From Clavelina lepadiformis (Eukaryota > Chordata > Ascidiacea > Aplousobranchia > Clavelinidae): 64,000 nt of DNA. The translations under genes were made by a program, and so were the position numbers. Of this stretch, positions 50,520 to 63,385 are shown one piece after another. The stretch lies in NCBI RefSeq assembly GCF_947623445.1, contig NC_135245.1, forward strand, positions 15,631,501 through 15,695,500, written 5' to 3'. Each line of letters begins with the position of its first letter. Positions within the stretch are counted from its first letter, which is position 1. The notes under the pieces are model-generated. The model was not told the DNA's origin. It was given only the letters and a program-made list of their open reading frames with translations, and made no database searches.

Positions 50520-52781
50520 CGCAAATACACGCAAACACATAAGCTTTGTTATGAGTTTAGGTAACGATATTGAACAAGAAGCTAGAATTGAGAGTGCTTT
50601 ATTGCTAGTGTGACGGTTTCAACCATATTGCCGTAGCTCCTTGTTCATACACAGAAACGTTAAACCAGAATCAAAAAGTTATGCACTCTTGCATGCATTT
50701 ATGCAATCAGGTTGGAAATACGTTCTCTACGACAATTTATCTGCCTTACCATGCACAAGATAAACAATATATAGAATACTTTTTTTCTAAATAGCGGTGC
50801 ATAAAAGTATTGTTTTCGGTTAGAAGTTAAATACAGTCAAGAAAAACTCGTTATTTAGAAGATTCCATTACTTTAATTGTTTAAAAGCAAACAACGGTTC
50901 TTGGGTAATCATAGTGTCATAGATTTTCACATTTCGTCCAGAAATATAGGGGAATAAGAAGATTGAACACTCCTTTTATTGACTTAACCCTGGAGAGCAA
51001 TTGTTCTTTGCTCCGGGAATGTTTATATCTGCTTGTATTTTATCTATCCCCATAACGGTTCAACGCAGTAACTACCAGTGCCCGTACTTCTATATCAAAG
51101 TGACATAATTTAAGTCTAAAAATATTCTAATTGTTAGATGTTTTATCAAATGTTCTTATAAAATGTTATGCCGGGTCCGTCTATGTTTTCATCCGTTTAT
51201 AAATGAACCAGTTTTTTTGTAAGTTCTCGAAATTCCCCCAATTGTAAACACCGGAGACGGCCGCATCAATACGAGTGAATTTATCATCTCGAGTGCGACA
51301 ATCGTGTTTCTTTGTTGTTTTCAAAACAAGCTCCCACAAGGTACATAGCTACGAGCACCGCCCATTTAAAGAGACGCTGGCAACCGGCCGAACATTCAGC
51401 TTAGCAGCACGCTCGTGTAAAAGCTCATTACACGCGCTGAAGTTGTTTAAATCCACAGTTGAGTACCAAAAAGTGCTTTCATGGAAAACGTAGCCTTTTG
51501 GAAGCTCAGTGAAAATGTTAGCAAAGCTTAACTAATTTAGTCGAGTGTTACTAGGATAATGTTGACATTGCTGTCATTTTCGGACGTAGGGAACAAAAGT
51601 TTATAGTTTCCTGGATGGATAGATATGAAGCTTTAAAAAACCAAGCCCTAATAGCCTATGGTGTGCTAAACTTTAAATGCATCTTTTTAAATTAATGACC
51701 TTTAATCATTCAAAGTATGGTAAATTTTGGTGATAAAGAACCGTATACACAATCAAAAAGTTTTAATAAAGGTTTATTGGCTAGAAGCTATGCAGTGTAA
51801 AATATTCACGCTTTCAAATGTGAGTTAAAGTTAGTAATTTAAAAAGCTTTGTATACACTAAGAATGATGTAGGCTAGTTATAATAAGGAGATATTTATAC
51901 TGTGTGCACAGTATTTACATTCATAACATAGCGAATAGGTGTAATAAAAGGAACCTGTTTTCGTAGTTAGGTTAACGTACGTTTCCATAGTCAACAGTAG
52001 GAATCGAATAGAGTAACAGCCAGGCTAGTACAGAAATCAATTTTCTATCAGTCTTTCAGAACAACACTGAACACTGCTGGGAATATCTATGATTGGTAGG
52101 TTGATGCGTATACATTCATATTCGGGTGGAACCTGAAGCGACATTACGTCTACTTTGAAGTGGTTTATTCCTAAAAGCTTCTGAAAGGTATTCGAATTAC
52201 TTTTCGCCAATTTTCCACAAATTTGATAGACAGCATATCAAAACAAAAGATTAGTTTGCAATAGTCAGTGTTATTTCAAGCATCGTAAGCTTGCTTGAGA
52301 TTATTGCTTATAGCCCTTGCGAACAAATTTTACCCACAAGTAATAAATGTTTGTTCAAACATTATAAAGCCAGCGTTTATGGAATCCTTTTCCTTTCATT
52401 TATTAAACAAGGGTCGATAAATCACGTCGGACGTACAGTACAATGAAGGTATCGTTATGGAAACGGTCCTTTGTAAATATTTAATATAACACAAAACGAC
52501 CTAAAGTCAACCAAGCACGTACAATTAGATCTCGAGAAAAAGTTTTTAACAACTCGCTTATTTCGCTAAAACACTCGTACAGACTATACAGAGATATTGT
52601 TGTATACATCAATAACACACAACGATTGATATTCGACAAACATGAGGCGAATTTTTTTTTATTTTCAAATTCCTAGGAATGCTTTGCAGATTCAATGGGG
52701 ATGTAGGCCTGAAAGACTTTTCATCAATTTTAGTGTCAAACGCAAAACATAAGTAGTTATTTTTACTGCAATTTTATAACC
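50520..52781. other. Spacer between INTS8 and CIMIP2 genes
   Basis: No exon was supported on either strand. The sequence is AT-rich, with one moderately GC-richer patch near 51240-51440 that holds a 72-codon frame of no recognisable family. It should contain the INTS8 3' UTR and the CIMIP2 promoter. Confidence 0.4.
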
Positions 52782-55506
52782 ATGCCGAGAAGAAGTGAAT
52801 TATTTACAGAAGATCCATTCTATTTGCCAAGGTAAGAAACTAGAAGATTAGGTGTTTAAGAAAACTTTTGCCGATTAATAACATCAATATATTGTTTGAT
52901 ATAATTACAGTAAAATAATAACAAACCACGACTTTGGAAAACGTCACGTGAAGCGTTATAGTGGCTGTCGTGCTGTCGTGGGGTTGTTTTGTGTTAAAGT
53001 CTTTCCAATTACAGCACGGCACTTCAAGAGATATCTTGTGTAAATAAAGCAGCTTATCTTAAGACTGCTTGTGAAGCGCCAAGTGACAACTATATATGTC
53101 AACACTTAGTTCCAGGCTAGGTCGTCTTATGAGGATTTTATTTGTTTAGTTGTAAAAACTTCTTTTCGCCTGTAATGGCGATGCAGCGAGTATATTATCG
53201 CTAACCAAATTCTATTTATTAGTGAAATATATGACAACGGATCCTGTCAATCAGATGGAATACAGTTTTATGATATATTACATTCTATACGCAAATATCT
53301 ATTGTTCTATCAAGTATTTTGTTATTATTAACTTACTATTGTCATACTGTTCATATCTTGCATTGTTTACATTACTTTATAGAAAAGTAACTTTTCGCCA
53401 GTTATTCAATCGACAAAAAGTATCGAGTCTTAACAAAAAGCGAAATAAACCGAGAAGTCATTATGTGAAAACGCTTAGGGTAATCCTTTGTGTACGTTTA
53501 CGCCGTGAATAGGATCAGGTATTTGCGGCCGGTATTCAATTACATTTAAGAACATCTTATCCCTAAACCTATTGTTCTCGCAAAGGCCATTTGGTTCCGC
53601 CCAAACTCAATAGACCCGACGAACTAGCGGTGAAGTATCGTGACCTCAACACGATCTCAGTGTGCAGTTTTATTCAAACTATTGCAAGTTAAAAACAAAC
53701 CATTTCTAAATTTATTTCAGGATAAACAAAACCTTTCAATTTGTTAGCCCAACTATTGACGTTTCCATGGCAGTCTTTTCTTTATTTTTATAGAATTATA
53801 CTTTGTTGAGCTCATATCGGAACTAAGAACCTTTGCGACGTAACTGGCTTTTAGTTGTCGAAAAAATTCATTTAATATGGTTGCTTAAATCTTATTCATT
53901 GAAATTGTGTTCAGCAAAATTGGACGTGCAGCTCGATTGACAGTCAAACATTTGCTTAATTTTTTCCTCGCAAATTCAGCTGATATTATTTTAAGATCAT
54001 ACGATATCGGTGACCGTTTTTTGGGATTAATTTTAGCTAAAGCAGCTATCACCAATTTGAAATAAAAAGCAACCGAAAAAAGAAATTTTAATTGAAGAAA
54101 TTAACTGTCAAACATATAAGACACTAATAATGGATACGAGTTTTTATATCAATAGCAGAGCAACTTTTTTACCGGAATAACTTCCAGATTATTAGTTACA
54201 CATCAAAAAACTTTACGTGTTTGTAATTTTTTACTATTGTTCACTCAATAAACTCTTAGTCTTATTCTAAGATAAACTTAATGATAGTCTTATTCCAGTA
54301 TTTGTGATTTTTTTATAGTAATGATATATAATTTCGTCGAATGAATAAATATTCATCTAATATTGTCGGATAAAACATAACAAGGTTTACTCATCGCTTC
54401 ACAGGTATTGTGGCTACCTACCTCAGTACAAATACCGGATTGGAAAAACTTACGGACGCCACTCAGTGGACATACTGACAGATGACTCCGTACGAAAATC
54501 AGGACGTTACGTTCTCACTCCGGTAGATCCCCCTAGAACTGATAACGTCGATGAAAGGCGGATGCTGCTGAGGTCTCGAGCTGACAGTTGGGGAAACCAG
54601 AACTTAACAGAGCAGATGGTTCCAGGTTATACGGGTAAGGCGGTTATTAGACATCAGGCCTACATTTGCTGGACCGTAAAGACCATTCGTAGATTTGGAA
54701 ATTTAGTATACTTGTCTTCATATTCCAGCTCTCACTGTTTTATCAGATTTCTTTTGTGTATACCCAGGTTTTATCCCTAAACGGCAGCACTACTTCGCAA
54801 ACACTTACGGCGAAGTTTGTAAAAGTGCTTTGACGCATCACGAACTAGACCAGCAAGAAATTAAAGGAAAACAAACTCAATTGAAGAGAGTTTTAAGCTT
54901 GCAGTCAGGCACCATGAGACCAACAACTGATGAAGATAAATCGGTAAACTCCAATTTAATGGAGCCTTTTCCACCGTAGAGATGTGTAGTTTGTAAATAA
55001 TAACTTTTCCTTATATTAGGCCCTTACTTCACGATATCAAACCCCGCTTCGCCAGCAGTCAGCAGATGCAAAACGTTACCAGTCACCACAGGAATTTAAA
55101 CCGTACGGTTCTCCCTACTTTATGGAAAACAAACACCCAATGAAATGGTTTAAATCAGGTATAAAAGCTTAAAAGTGGTTTCATGGTGATTTAGAAGTAA
55201 ATTTTAGAAAAATGTTCGTCCGCAAAGCAATACCAATTTCCTGTTACTTGAGTGTTTCGGCAAATTGCAGGATATACTGGATTCGTTCCACGAAGTCGAG
55301 AACTGATTGCCCTCAGCTATCCTACACAGAGTAACAAAGGTTTGACGATGTTTTCCAATGACCTGAAAGCACAGACAGTTCGTTCAACACAAGAAAGCCC
55401 TCCACCTCTGAGCACAAGGCCAAAACCACCTATGGATAAAACGGTTATTTATCCCCCAAACATTGGCATGATACCGCACTACACTGGATACATTCCCGGT
55501 TGGTAA
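52782..55506 (+). CDS. Ciliary microtubule inner protein 2 family (FAM166/UPF0605), CIMIP2A-like
   Basis: Five exons give 276 residues: 52782-52831, 54405-54634, 54768-54943, 55020-55158 and 55271-55506. The ATG is followed by PRRSELFTEDPFYLPRYCGY. The protein carries four copies of the family's (P)GYxGFxP-type motif: RYCGYLPQYKYRIGKTYGRH (about 17-36), VPGYTGFIPKRQHYFANTYG (about 89-108), SGYTGFVPRSR (about 198-208) and the end HYTGYIPGW. The early stretch DILTDDSVRKS resembles the LLTDPSVQKS of FAM166A. Proteins of this family bind the lumen side of axonemal doublet microtubules in motile cilia and sperm. Intron 1 is 1.57 kb, long for this gene. An AATAAA lies about 140 bases after the stop. 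The family is confident; the paralogue (2A, 2B or 2C) is less so. Confidence 0.87.
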
Positions 55507-57201
55507 CAAAACTTGGTTGCAAGTTAGCAGTTAGCTATTTCAAAATTTCACTGTAATTTTTCCAAGATTGCTTTAACTGCGTATAATACGAAACCCATTA
55601 GAATACCTCAACAATTTACATAGAATATAAGTTGCATAAAGGGCTGAATAAAAGCATGAAAGTAATGCTTTCTGTAATACAAGGTTACAAATACGCGATC
55701 GGACACACGTATGGACAACACACGTACAACACTTTGAAACTGCCGCCTGCAGAGAAAATAGCGCCAGTGGCATGATTTTCTGGCTGAGGGTTCTGGAACA
55801 TTCATCCACTGCTTGCTGAAGGATCTTCTTTGGCTTTGCTGTACGATACCTGTGATGACTGGCTACGAACCACTCGCACCACAATAATTTTAGAGTTTTA
55901 AACTGAAATGATAATCTAAATCTATAATTGTTAATGGCAAAATTGTATTGTGCTAGAATCACTTTTCTGCATTTATTATTTAGCACATTATGATGGGAAA
56001 TTTTACATTAGTTTGAGTACTCAGTTACATGGTCTTAATTATTTTCTTACAAATATTGTGTTGCCTGCTTTCTTAACATGTTGCTATTTTTGCACAAAAC
56101 ATTTCTTTACTTCATCAATCTTTGCTATTGCATCCAAATGAAATTATACGTGGCTGGTTTTTGACTTATAGCAGAAAAATGCATTTCGTCTTTGAGTATT
56201 AAAAATATTAAAAATTTTAAAAAATTATGTTTTTGTTTCTTTTGTTTGTTTTTACAACAACAAAAATACAAACAACATAGCAGACAAGTAGCACAAAATA
56301 TATTACGTACAATAAGGTTATTGAAATCAGTTGTGAATACAGTACTGACCTTATCAAGACCCACTGAGCTCCACTTCCTGACGTGATCTTTAACAAGGTT
56401 TACATTTTGCATATTACTTGTTTTAAATAATGTATTGGGCATTAAAAAGTAAATATTTTACAAGTTGTAAGAATATAACTCAAAAATACCAAAATCCAGG
56501 TTGTTTAGTAAAAAATACATTTACTGCAGCTTTTAGTTGTAGTCACACAACACCCTCTGGCGGTGGAGTAAATTTATTTGTCCGTCGCAGGGGGCGAATT
56601 TGTTGTTTATGATACAAAGTTGTTGTAAATGAACATTGCTCTGATTACCATAAAAAGCGTTTAAGCTTCCAGTTAAGCCCTATGGTTTCTTTCTAATAAA
56701 AAATTTTTTTCAATTTTGTAAGTTTATTTTGAATATGCTTTGATACAAGTTTTACTCACCTTATACTAATTTAAACCTTACAAAGCATTCTTACCACCTT
56801 GTTGGGGTGTAATGATGTATATTCACTGTATTGTTGACTGGGAACGACTAGGACGGGAATACATTAATACTAACTGGAAAATTTTATCTGGCCAACAGCT
56901 GCTTGGTGACTAAAGCGGATAATGACTAAACTTTTTAAGATTTTATTATACTTCATAGATCTTAATTATACGCCAGATACATATACATAGATTTTAAGCT
57001 CTATGATTTATCCTTCATATTTTCAGTGCACATTGAATAAACTAACTGTAATTTAGAATAAATTATTTGATGATATTTGATCGAATATCTTTTAACTTGA
57101 ACTCAAGTGATCGAAGTATGTATCACACACACACCGAATGACCTTTGTGTTTTTTGCTCTACACAATTTCCGCAGAGCCATGCGCAGGTTTGGATACCGG
57201 T

Positions 57202-57414
57202 TTAACTTTTACTGCGGCTGCGAGGCAGGTACGGGTATGATTGTAGCAATGTGGAGCACTGACCAATTTTTTGCTGCGGGCTGACTTCCGTGAGAATTGC
57301 GATGAAAGCACCCAAGCGTTGCAACAGCTTATGTCTGTCTTGTAAATATTCTATGGCTACTGAGTTAGCAATACTTAGTCCGTGACTGTACGGTAGATAG
57401 CCTTTATGTTCCAC
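57202..57414 (-). CDS. Unassigned 70-codon open frame
   Basis: A minus-strand frame from ATG at 57414 to the stop at 57202 encodes a 70-residue basic peptide with the segment EYLQDRHKLLQRLGAFIAIL. It is GC-richer than its surroundings and reads like protein, but I know no family that fits. It lies just downstream of the possible terminal exon at 57475-57563 and could belong to an alternative 3' end of the same transcript. It may equally be chance. Confidence 0.2.
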   Translation of the reverse strand: MEHKGYLPYSHGLSIANSVAIEYLQDRHKLLQRLGAFIAILTEVSPQQKIGQCSTLLQSYPYLPRSRSKS

Positions 57415-57474
57415 AAATCAGCAACTTTAAAAAAAGCTCAAGGATATTAGCTTTGGGTTTGTTATTTTGGAGTT

Positions 57475-57563
57475 TTATTCATCAATTGCCATCACACAGC
57501 TTTGCAATGCTTCATAATGTTTTACGGCTTGCGCACAATATCCCAGTAGATTTGGAAGTAGAT
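57475..57563 (-). CDS. Probable terminal coding exon of an unrecognised minus-strand gene
   Basis: On the minus strand a good acceptor (ATGTTTTTCAG) is followed by 28 sense codons, LLPNLLGYCAQAVKHYEALQ then SCVMAIDE, and a TAA. That TAA lies within an AATAAA polyadenylation-like signal. The peptide looks like an amphipathic helix. It needs one base carried over from an upstream exon. I found no convincing upstream exon between 57600 and 60270, so the parent gene may begin much farther right or the exon may be a relic. Confidence 0.3.
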
Positions 57564-58416
57564 CTGAAAAACATTTGCAAATGTTTGTGTTAGGCTTTCA
57601 AAGTAAGAAAACAATTATAATAAACTTCCACAGCAGATAAAGAATATTTTCAAAGAATTGCTTTGTAATTTAAGAAGGCGTATGCTCGATATTTTCAAAT
57701 CTAACTGCTATTAAATACTTCTAGAAAGTATATCTGGTTAGTAAGCAATCGACAATGTTATATAATACGAAAATACAATACAACAATACTTATACAATAC
57801 AAATAGACATTTAAACCGTCCCTCTTAAACTTTAATAGTTGCTAGAGTACTTTTAATTGACGTCCCACCCTAACATAACTCTATTACAAGTTAAAAGTTT
57901 CATCTTGAAATTATTCATACTTCAAGTCATTATGAGCTGAAATCAAATAAAATGCAGTTCGAATTCACCACTAAAGGGCGCAAAACCCTTAAAAGGTGAC
58001 TGCAGCTAAAGTTTCACCTCACTGTGAACGTTTTTTCAATAACCTCAAAAAAGTTTTACCTTATCATTTCCTTATAAAATAATAAATGTAAAGATTTTGG
58101 TGATCAGTTTCTATAATTAATTTTGTTTTATGCCTTGTATCTAAATCCTAACTCTAACGTTTCCAATTTTTCTCACTGGCACTGACATACTTAAGTCAAG
58201 TTTTTGTCGAAGTGTATTGAATTGATGTTAATTTATCGAAGCCACCAAACCATGTTATGTATACCTGGTTCAATGGTTCATTGTAAAAATCATGTAGAGG
58301 TCGTGTTGTAACATATTGTTGTAACATTAAACACGAAACGTTGTTTTTTAAATGGTAAATATTTGAAATGTTAGAATTAGATCCAACAGAAAAGTTGTCG
58401 TAGCTAGAGGTTTAAG

Positions 58417-58462
58417 TACACTTTATTGATGCCCTGATTGCTGACGTCATCAATAAAGTGTA
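58417..58462. repeat. Perfect 15-bp inverted repeat
   Basis: TACACTTTATTGATG (58417-58431) and its exact complement CATCAATAAAGTGTA (58448-58462) are separated by 16 bases. The stem is too short for a normal microRNA precursor. It may be a recombination-prone hairpin or a bidirectional AATAAA-bearing end. Confidence 0.8.
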
Positions 58463-59045
58463 TCCAAATCGATAGACTGAAGTTTTTTCGTCTACATTTT
58501 TATTCTTTTTTGCAACGCATATATACCTTTAAAGGCTAGGCAGATTTGAAAACTATGTAAACGTTTGAGGTTGGTTATAACGATGCAGGTAAACCTACAG
58601 TACTCGTTGCTTTGTAAGGGCAATACAATTGCAGGCTGAGGTTCTTTGCCTTGGAATTAAAGCTAGATTAGGCATTTAAGACGACTTTTTAATGGGTAAT
58701 ATTATGTAAATATTTGCATGGGTAACTCGAAAGCACTTGACGTGTTTTCTATTATTTCATCCAGCGCCTTCTCACCCAAATCATACCAGTTAGCAGACTT
58801 TTCCGATGTTAGATAATGATTTTATGTTTTCCTTGTGATGACGTGCACTTAGGCAAACATTTGCACGTATTTTTTGTAATCAGACATCCCTTTGTGTTCG
58901 TCCGATTGTGCTAAGTTTACAGAAGCGTATAGTTACAGTATGTGGTTTTAGAATAAGATAACACGATTTATCCAAAAAGCTATTTCAAAACTTGCTGGAT
59001 TATTGTATATTCATGGTCCAAGGATAAAAAATCATTGAGTTACAT

Positions 59046-59200
59046 GCTTTTAGCTCTTTCCTCTATCCATTTATTCCCCTCTCCTTCATTGCTTTTTCCT
59101 TTTTCTTCTCCCTTTTCATTTCTTACTTTCTTTCCTTGCATCCCTTTCTCTCCAATCTCCAATCTCTCTCTCTTTCTTTCTATTCTTCCGTTTTTCTTAA
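59046..59200 (+). repeat. Long pyrimidine tract
   Basis: Roughly 150 bases are almost entirely C and T on the plus strand, in irregular TTTCTCC/TCTCTTTC-type words with few purines. Such tracts can adopt triplex (H-DNA) structures. No coding or splice role is apparent. Confidence 0.7.
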
Positions 59201-60276
59201 GAATAATTCATTACGCAAGCTACATTTAGCCTAACTATAAAACAATCAAATGCTACCAACTAAAAATAAGTATTTCAGTGTGTATGGAGAAGAAAGCTGA
59301 CGTATGGGATATGTTAGATTAGCTTAGTATAAAACGTAGACAACTGAAGTCATATAAGTGCACGAATAATCGCCACTATCTAAAAACTCTCATATATTTG
59401 ACAAATGGTTGCTATACTGTAATCTTTAGGTCAGAATAATGTCAATCAGCAGGTAGTAAAAACTCTAATAACGCAAACAAAGTAACGGAATCTTATTGAA
59501 ATTAATTTCCTGAGATTTTTGTAGCTTACCCACTGCTTGCTTAAGCATGCTTACTTAAAAGATATCAATTGCTTCATGACAAGTTTTGTAGCTTTCATGT
59601 TAAATTTGTGTTGTATAATGGTGCATTTGCAGCGCATATGCGCGTCGTACCATATCCGTCCGCATAAGTAAATGTTTGAGTTTAGTGAGTGATGGTTGAG
59701 AAACGATTGTACAGTAGTATATAGGATTTGAAGCATTATAGACCCATAGCTAAATTAAGTCCATATTTCAAAGTCGATTTTGAAAAGAATTTTAGTAAAC
59801 AAGTCTTTCAATAACCAATCTTTTATTTGATTTCACCTGAGCTCTTATTAATAATTGTTCGCTTTTTTGCTTTTTTCTTCTTTGTATTTTCACAGTACGT
59901 CAGCCATACATCATATAACAAAACGAGATTTTGAAAGATTTGCTTTATTGTTATATCGCAACTGGAGTAGAAATAGCCTTGATCACCTTCAGAATCATAG
60001 CAATTCCTTTATACGTTCTCATAAAGTATTTAGATATGTGGAAAAATTAAGGCAACATAACTTGCATGTACAGTTGTTTTTCAAAAAACAAAAATCAAAC
60101 AGTATTCGAAAAATCGGATTAGTTCATAAAATGTAAAATTGCTAAGTAAATATTTTTGTTATAACTGATGTTGGTGTCTACTTTTACAAATAAAACATCA
60201 TGGTGCTAATGCCAAATCAATAAAGATTTGATTAGTTTAGGATCTAAGTGTTAAAGGCTCACAGTATAAAAAAGTA

Positions 60277-63200
60277 ATGGGAGTGCCAAAATGGGCTCAG
60301 CAGATTTGGGCCTTTCGAAATACCCTGGCCATTCTTCTCACCCCCATAATCTTACTTCCAATTCCTTTGGCTCTTCCTGGCACTGTGAGTTTTATTTTGT
60401 TTGTTTTACTGCGTGTTACAAATATTATGGTTATATTTATAGATGGTTACTACTACCATCTCAAAGTTTTGTGGCACACGTAAAAGCTTTGACAAGTATG
60501 TTAAGCCTGGGCTGCATAGCATTTAAAGTTAAACAAATAGTTAAAGAGAAATTAACAAAAAGGCTTGCTTTAAGTAGTGGTTTAACACGCGCAAAACTGT
60601 ACTTACGTTGTAATAGGAAGCAGCATGTGGATACACGATTGCTTGGATGGCAATTTATTGGATCACAGAAGCAGTGCCACTTGGAGTTACAGCTTTCATA
60701 CCGCTTATTGTGTTTCCACTCAGTGGAGTTATGACGGGTTCAGAAGTCAGTTCCACTTACTTCAAAGACACAACCTGGTTATTTATCGGTGGATTGATCA
60801 TAGCAATATCTGTCGAGACAACTGGACTTCATAAAAGAATTGCTCTTGGTGTTTTGCTACTAGTGGGAGCAAAACCACGTTGGTAAATGTTATTAATTTT
60901 TTTTTACATAAGTTGAGAGGTGGGTATAATAGAGGTTAGTATAGCGCCTTGATACAACAAAGTACTCTTAAATATACATCACGTATTTTATGACGTTTGG
61001 TTATGAATAAATTTAATGATTGTTAGTTCAATGGTGTTTATCACTTTTTAGAGACAGGTTTATAGGACTTATAAAACAAGCTTAAAATATCACGATTTAT
61101 GAACATGTTAAAGAACATATTTGCACCACCATCTTGGGTACTAAATAGCCTACAACGTCAAGTTAAAAATTAATAAGCAATTAAACTTAAGAAGTTTAGT
61201 TGCAAAGAGTTTACATAATTCTTAAATATTAAACATTTTGGCTCCTAAGAAAAATAATCTTGTTTAAAAGTGAATGGCTGTTTAAAAATGGACATTAATA
61301 ATCAACTGGAATGTAGAATTCTTGATTAGCACGTGATACGAATGAGATCTTGTATAAGTTTGGTGTGTACACTTCAAGCGATATTTATATACAAGCGCAA
61401 AATTAAAAACATTTTATCCCGGTTTTAAGCTTAATGTTGGGCTTCATGTTAACGAGCTTCTTCCTTTCGATGTGGATTAGCAATACGGCGACAACAGCTA
61501 TGATGTTACCAATTGTTGAAGCTGTTTTCAAGGAACTAAAAGCTGATGGCGAAAGAAACCTTGCCAAGAGAAACAAAGCCAAGGTAAAGGGAAAAAGTAC
61601 CGCAGTATTATAGTGCCGAATTATTGTACCGCGGTACTTTTTCAGTACCGATACCGGTACCGACGGTGCGTTTTAGAAAAAAATACAGAATCCCTGTAAC
61701 GAATTACTTTTTTCAAGAAACATAAGTCGGTCCTGGTGCTCAGTACTTTTAAAATGATTACTTAAAAGTTTAAGTGGTGTGTTTTTCAAAAACTTCATAT
61801 TAATTAAAATTTAATGCCAATTTTAGCGTTTCTTTGTTCTTGTTTGATCTATAAATGTCTAATAAAAGAGTGTGTTAACATATACTTTTACCTGAAGTAA
61901 TCGTTAGCGAGGTCATTTGCACTTGCAACAGGGCCCGCTGGTACCCTTTAGTTAAAGCATTTAAAATTTTAAATGGTTAAATAAAAATATCTTTATACCT
62001 TGACCTTACCTCCAGTGTTGGAATGAATGCTTCACTACATAGCATGCTAATTATCGCTGTAATTGTAACTCTTGTAGCAACCTAAATATTAGCTAATATT
62101 TTTATGCTTGCTTGTTTAGATCAATAATATTGATGAAATTACACGAAAGAAAAGCGGCTCAAACGGCACAGGGTTCACTTCTTTTCATTCAAACGAGGCA
62201 TATAAGGTTGATGTTGCTGAAAAAGAAAACAAAGAAAAATCTTCGAGCAACACAGATCGTGGTGAAACGGAGAGCGACGAAGTCATTACGGTTGAAGATG
62301 TAAGCAAGCTACTTTGCCATCAGAAATGGTCATTGCTTGATAAATTACAAACTTGAATACTGAAGACGAATTGACTTGTTACTATACAGCTTGCCTCGAT
62401 TGCTTATATAGACCCATGTAGTCATAACCTATATAGGCCTACTTTACGTTATAGGTTTTTAAGAGTAAGTTATATGTTGAGACTTAGGTACAACTTGTAT
62501 TATAGGATGGACCACATGAAACGGAAGATCAATTTCGAAAGAGAATGGACAACTTGATCAAAGGAATCACTTTGAGTGTTCCCTATTCTGCTAGTATTGG
62601 GGGGACCTCCACCCTAACTGGAACTGCACCCAATCTGATCTTATCTGGACAAATTGAAGTGTAAGTGTAGCCTACAAATAAAAAGTAATAGAAATGTGTA
62701 TCATGAACATAAATTTAACCGCTCGTAACTATACAGATTGTTTCCGGACGCCTCTCAGCAACTTTCGTTTGGGACCTGGATAGTATATTGTCTTCCGGGG
62801 GCGCTTATTATATTGGTATTCGGCTACATCTGGCTGAGCACGTATTTTCTTGGATTTAAGTAAGTTGTAGTTCGTTGATAGATACTTGTCTGGACTCTGA
62901 GCTTGATTCGAGTATTTACTTTAGTCCTCGTGAAATTTGCGCCTGTATTGCTGGGGGTGAAGAGACTGAAGGAGAGAAGAATGCAAAGAAAGTTATCAAC
63001 GTCGAATACAAAAAGCTTGGATCCATCAAGTTCGTAATTCATGATTTTAAAACTGTTTAGGATCTAAACTTTTCCAGGTTATATTACTATGTGAAAATTG
63101 CGACATACACATTTTGTTGCACTGCAACTCTTGTTACTTATATATACATATTGATATTTCATATTCAATTTATCAGGTGGAACGAACTTACCGTGCTCAC

Positions 63201-63385
63201 AATTTTCATATTTACTGCTCTACTCTGGTTTTTCCGGGACCCAGGTTTTATGCCAGGTTGGACGATTATATTCTTAGATGGTTATGTCACTGATGGTACT
63301 GTTGCCATGACGATGGCATTTCTTCTTTTCATTCTTCCCGAAGAAAAACCAAGCTTTTTGCGGAAAAAGGACAAACGTTATGAAG
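60277..63385 (+). CDS. Sodium-dependent anion/dicarboxylate cotransporter, SLC13 family, 5' part
   Basis: Eight exons are in frame: 60277-60384, 60617-60882, 61430-61583, 62120-62299, 62506-62660, 62737-62859, 62925-63029 and 63177-63385, encoding about 433 residues. The N-terminus is [20 protein letters not shown]. It is followed by [20 protein letters not shown], the first sodium-site motif [13 protein letters not shown] and the signature [15 protein letters not shown]. These are hallmarks of SLC13 (NaDC, NaCT, NaS). Members import di- or tricarboxylates or sulfate with sodium across the plasma membrane. Exon 4 (60 codons) is a hydrophilic, charged cytoplasmic loop, as between helices 4 and 5 of the family. 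After exon 8 the second SNT motif and the last helices are missing and must lie beyond 64000. Substrate type cannot be told from this part. Confidence 0.92.

Larger units (their letters stand above)
55507..60276. other. Large, mostly non-coding interval before the SLC13 gene
   Basis: Only fragments could be seen. There is a probable terminal exon on the minus strand (57475-57563), a 70-codon minus frame (57202-57414), a perfect hairpin (58417-58462) and a pyrimidine tract (59046-59200). A plus-strand open stretch at about 59895-60136 begins after a TTTTCACAG acceptor-like site, but I recognise no family in it. Confidence 0.4.

Noticed and set aside
53222..53512. 96-codon plus frame in CIMIP2 intron 1
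   Set aside because: Hydrophobic AT-driven translation without similarity; the intron borders around it are consistent with the gene model.
59855..60136. Small secreted protein on the plus strand with a signal-like start
   Set aside because: The frame starts at TTG rather than ATG. The translation after the acceptor-like site has no recognisable family and no splice partner.
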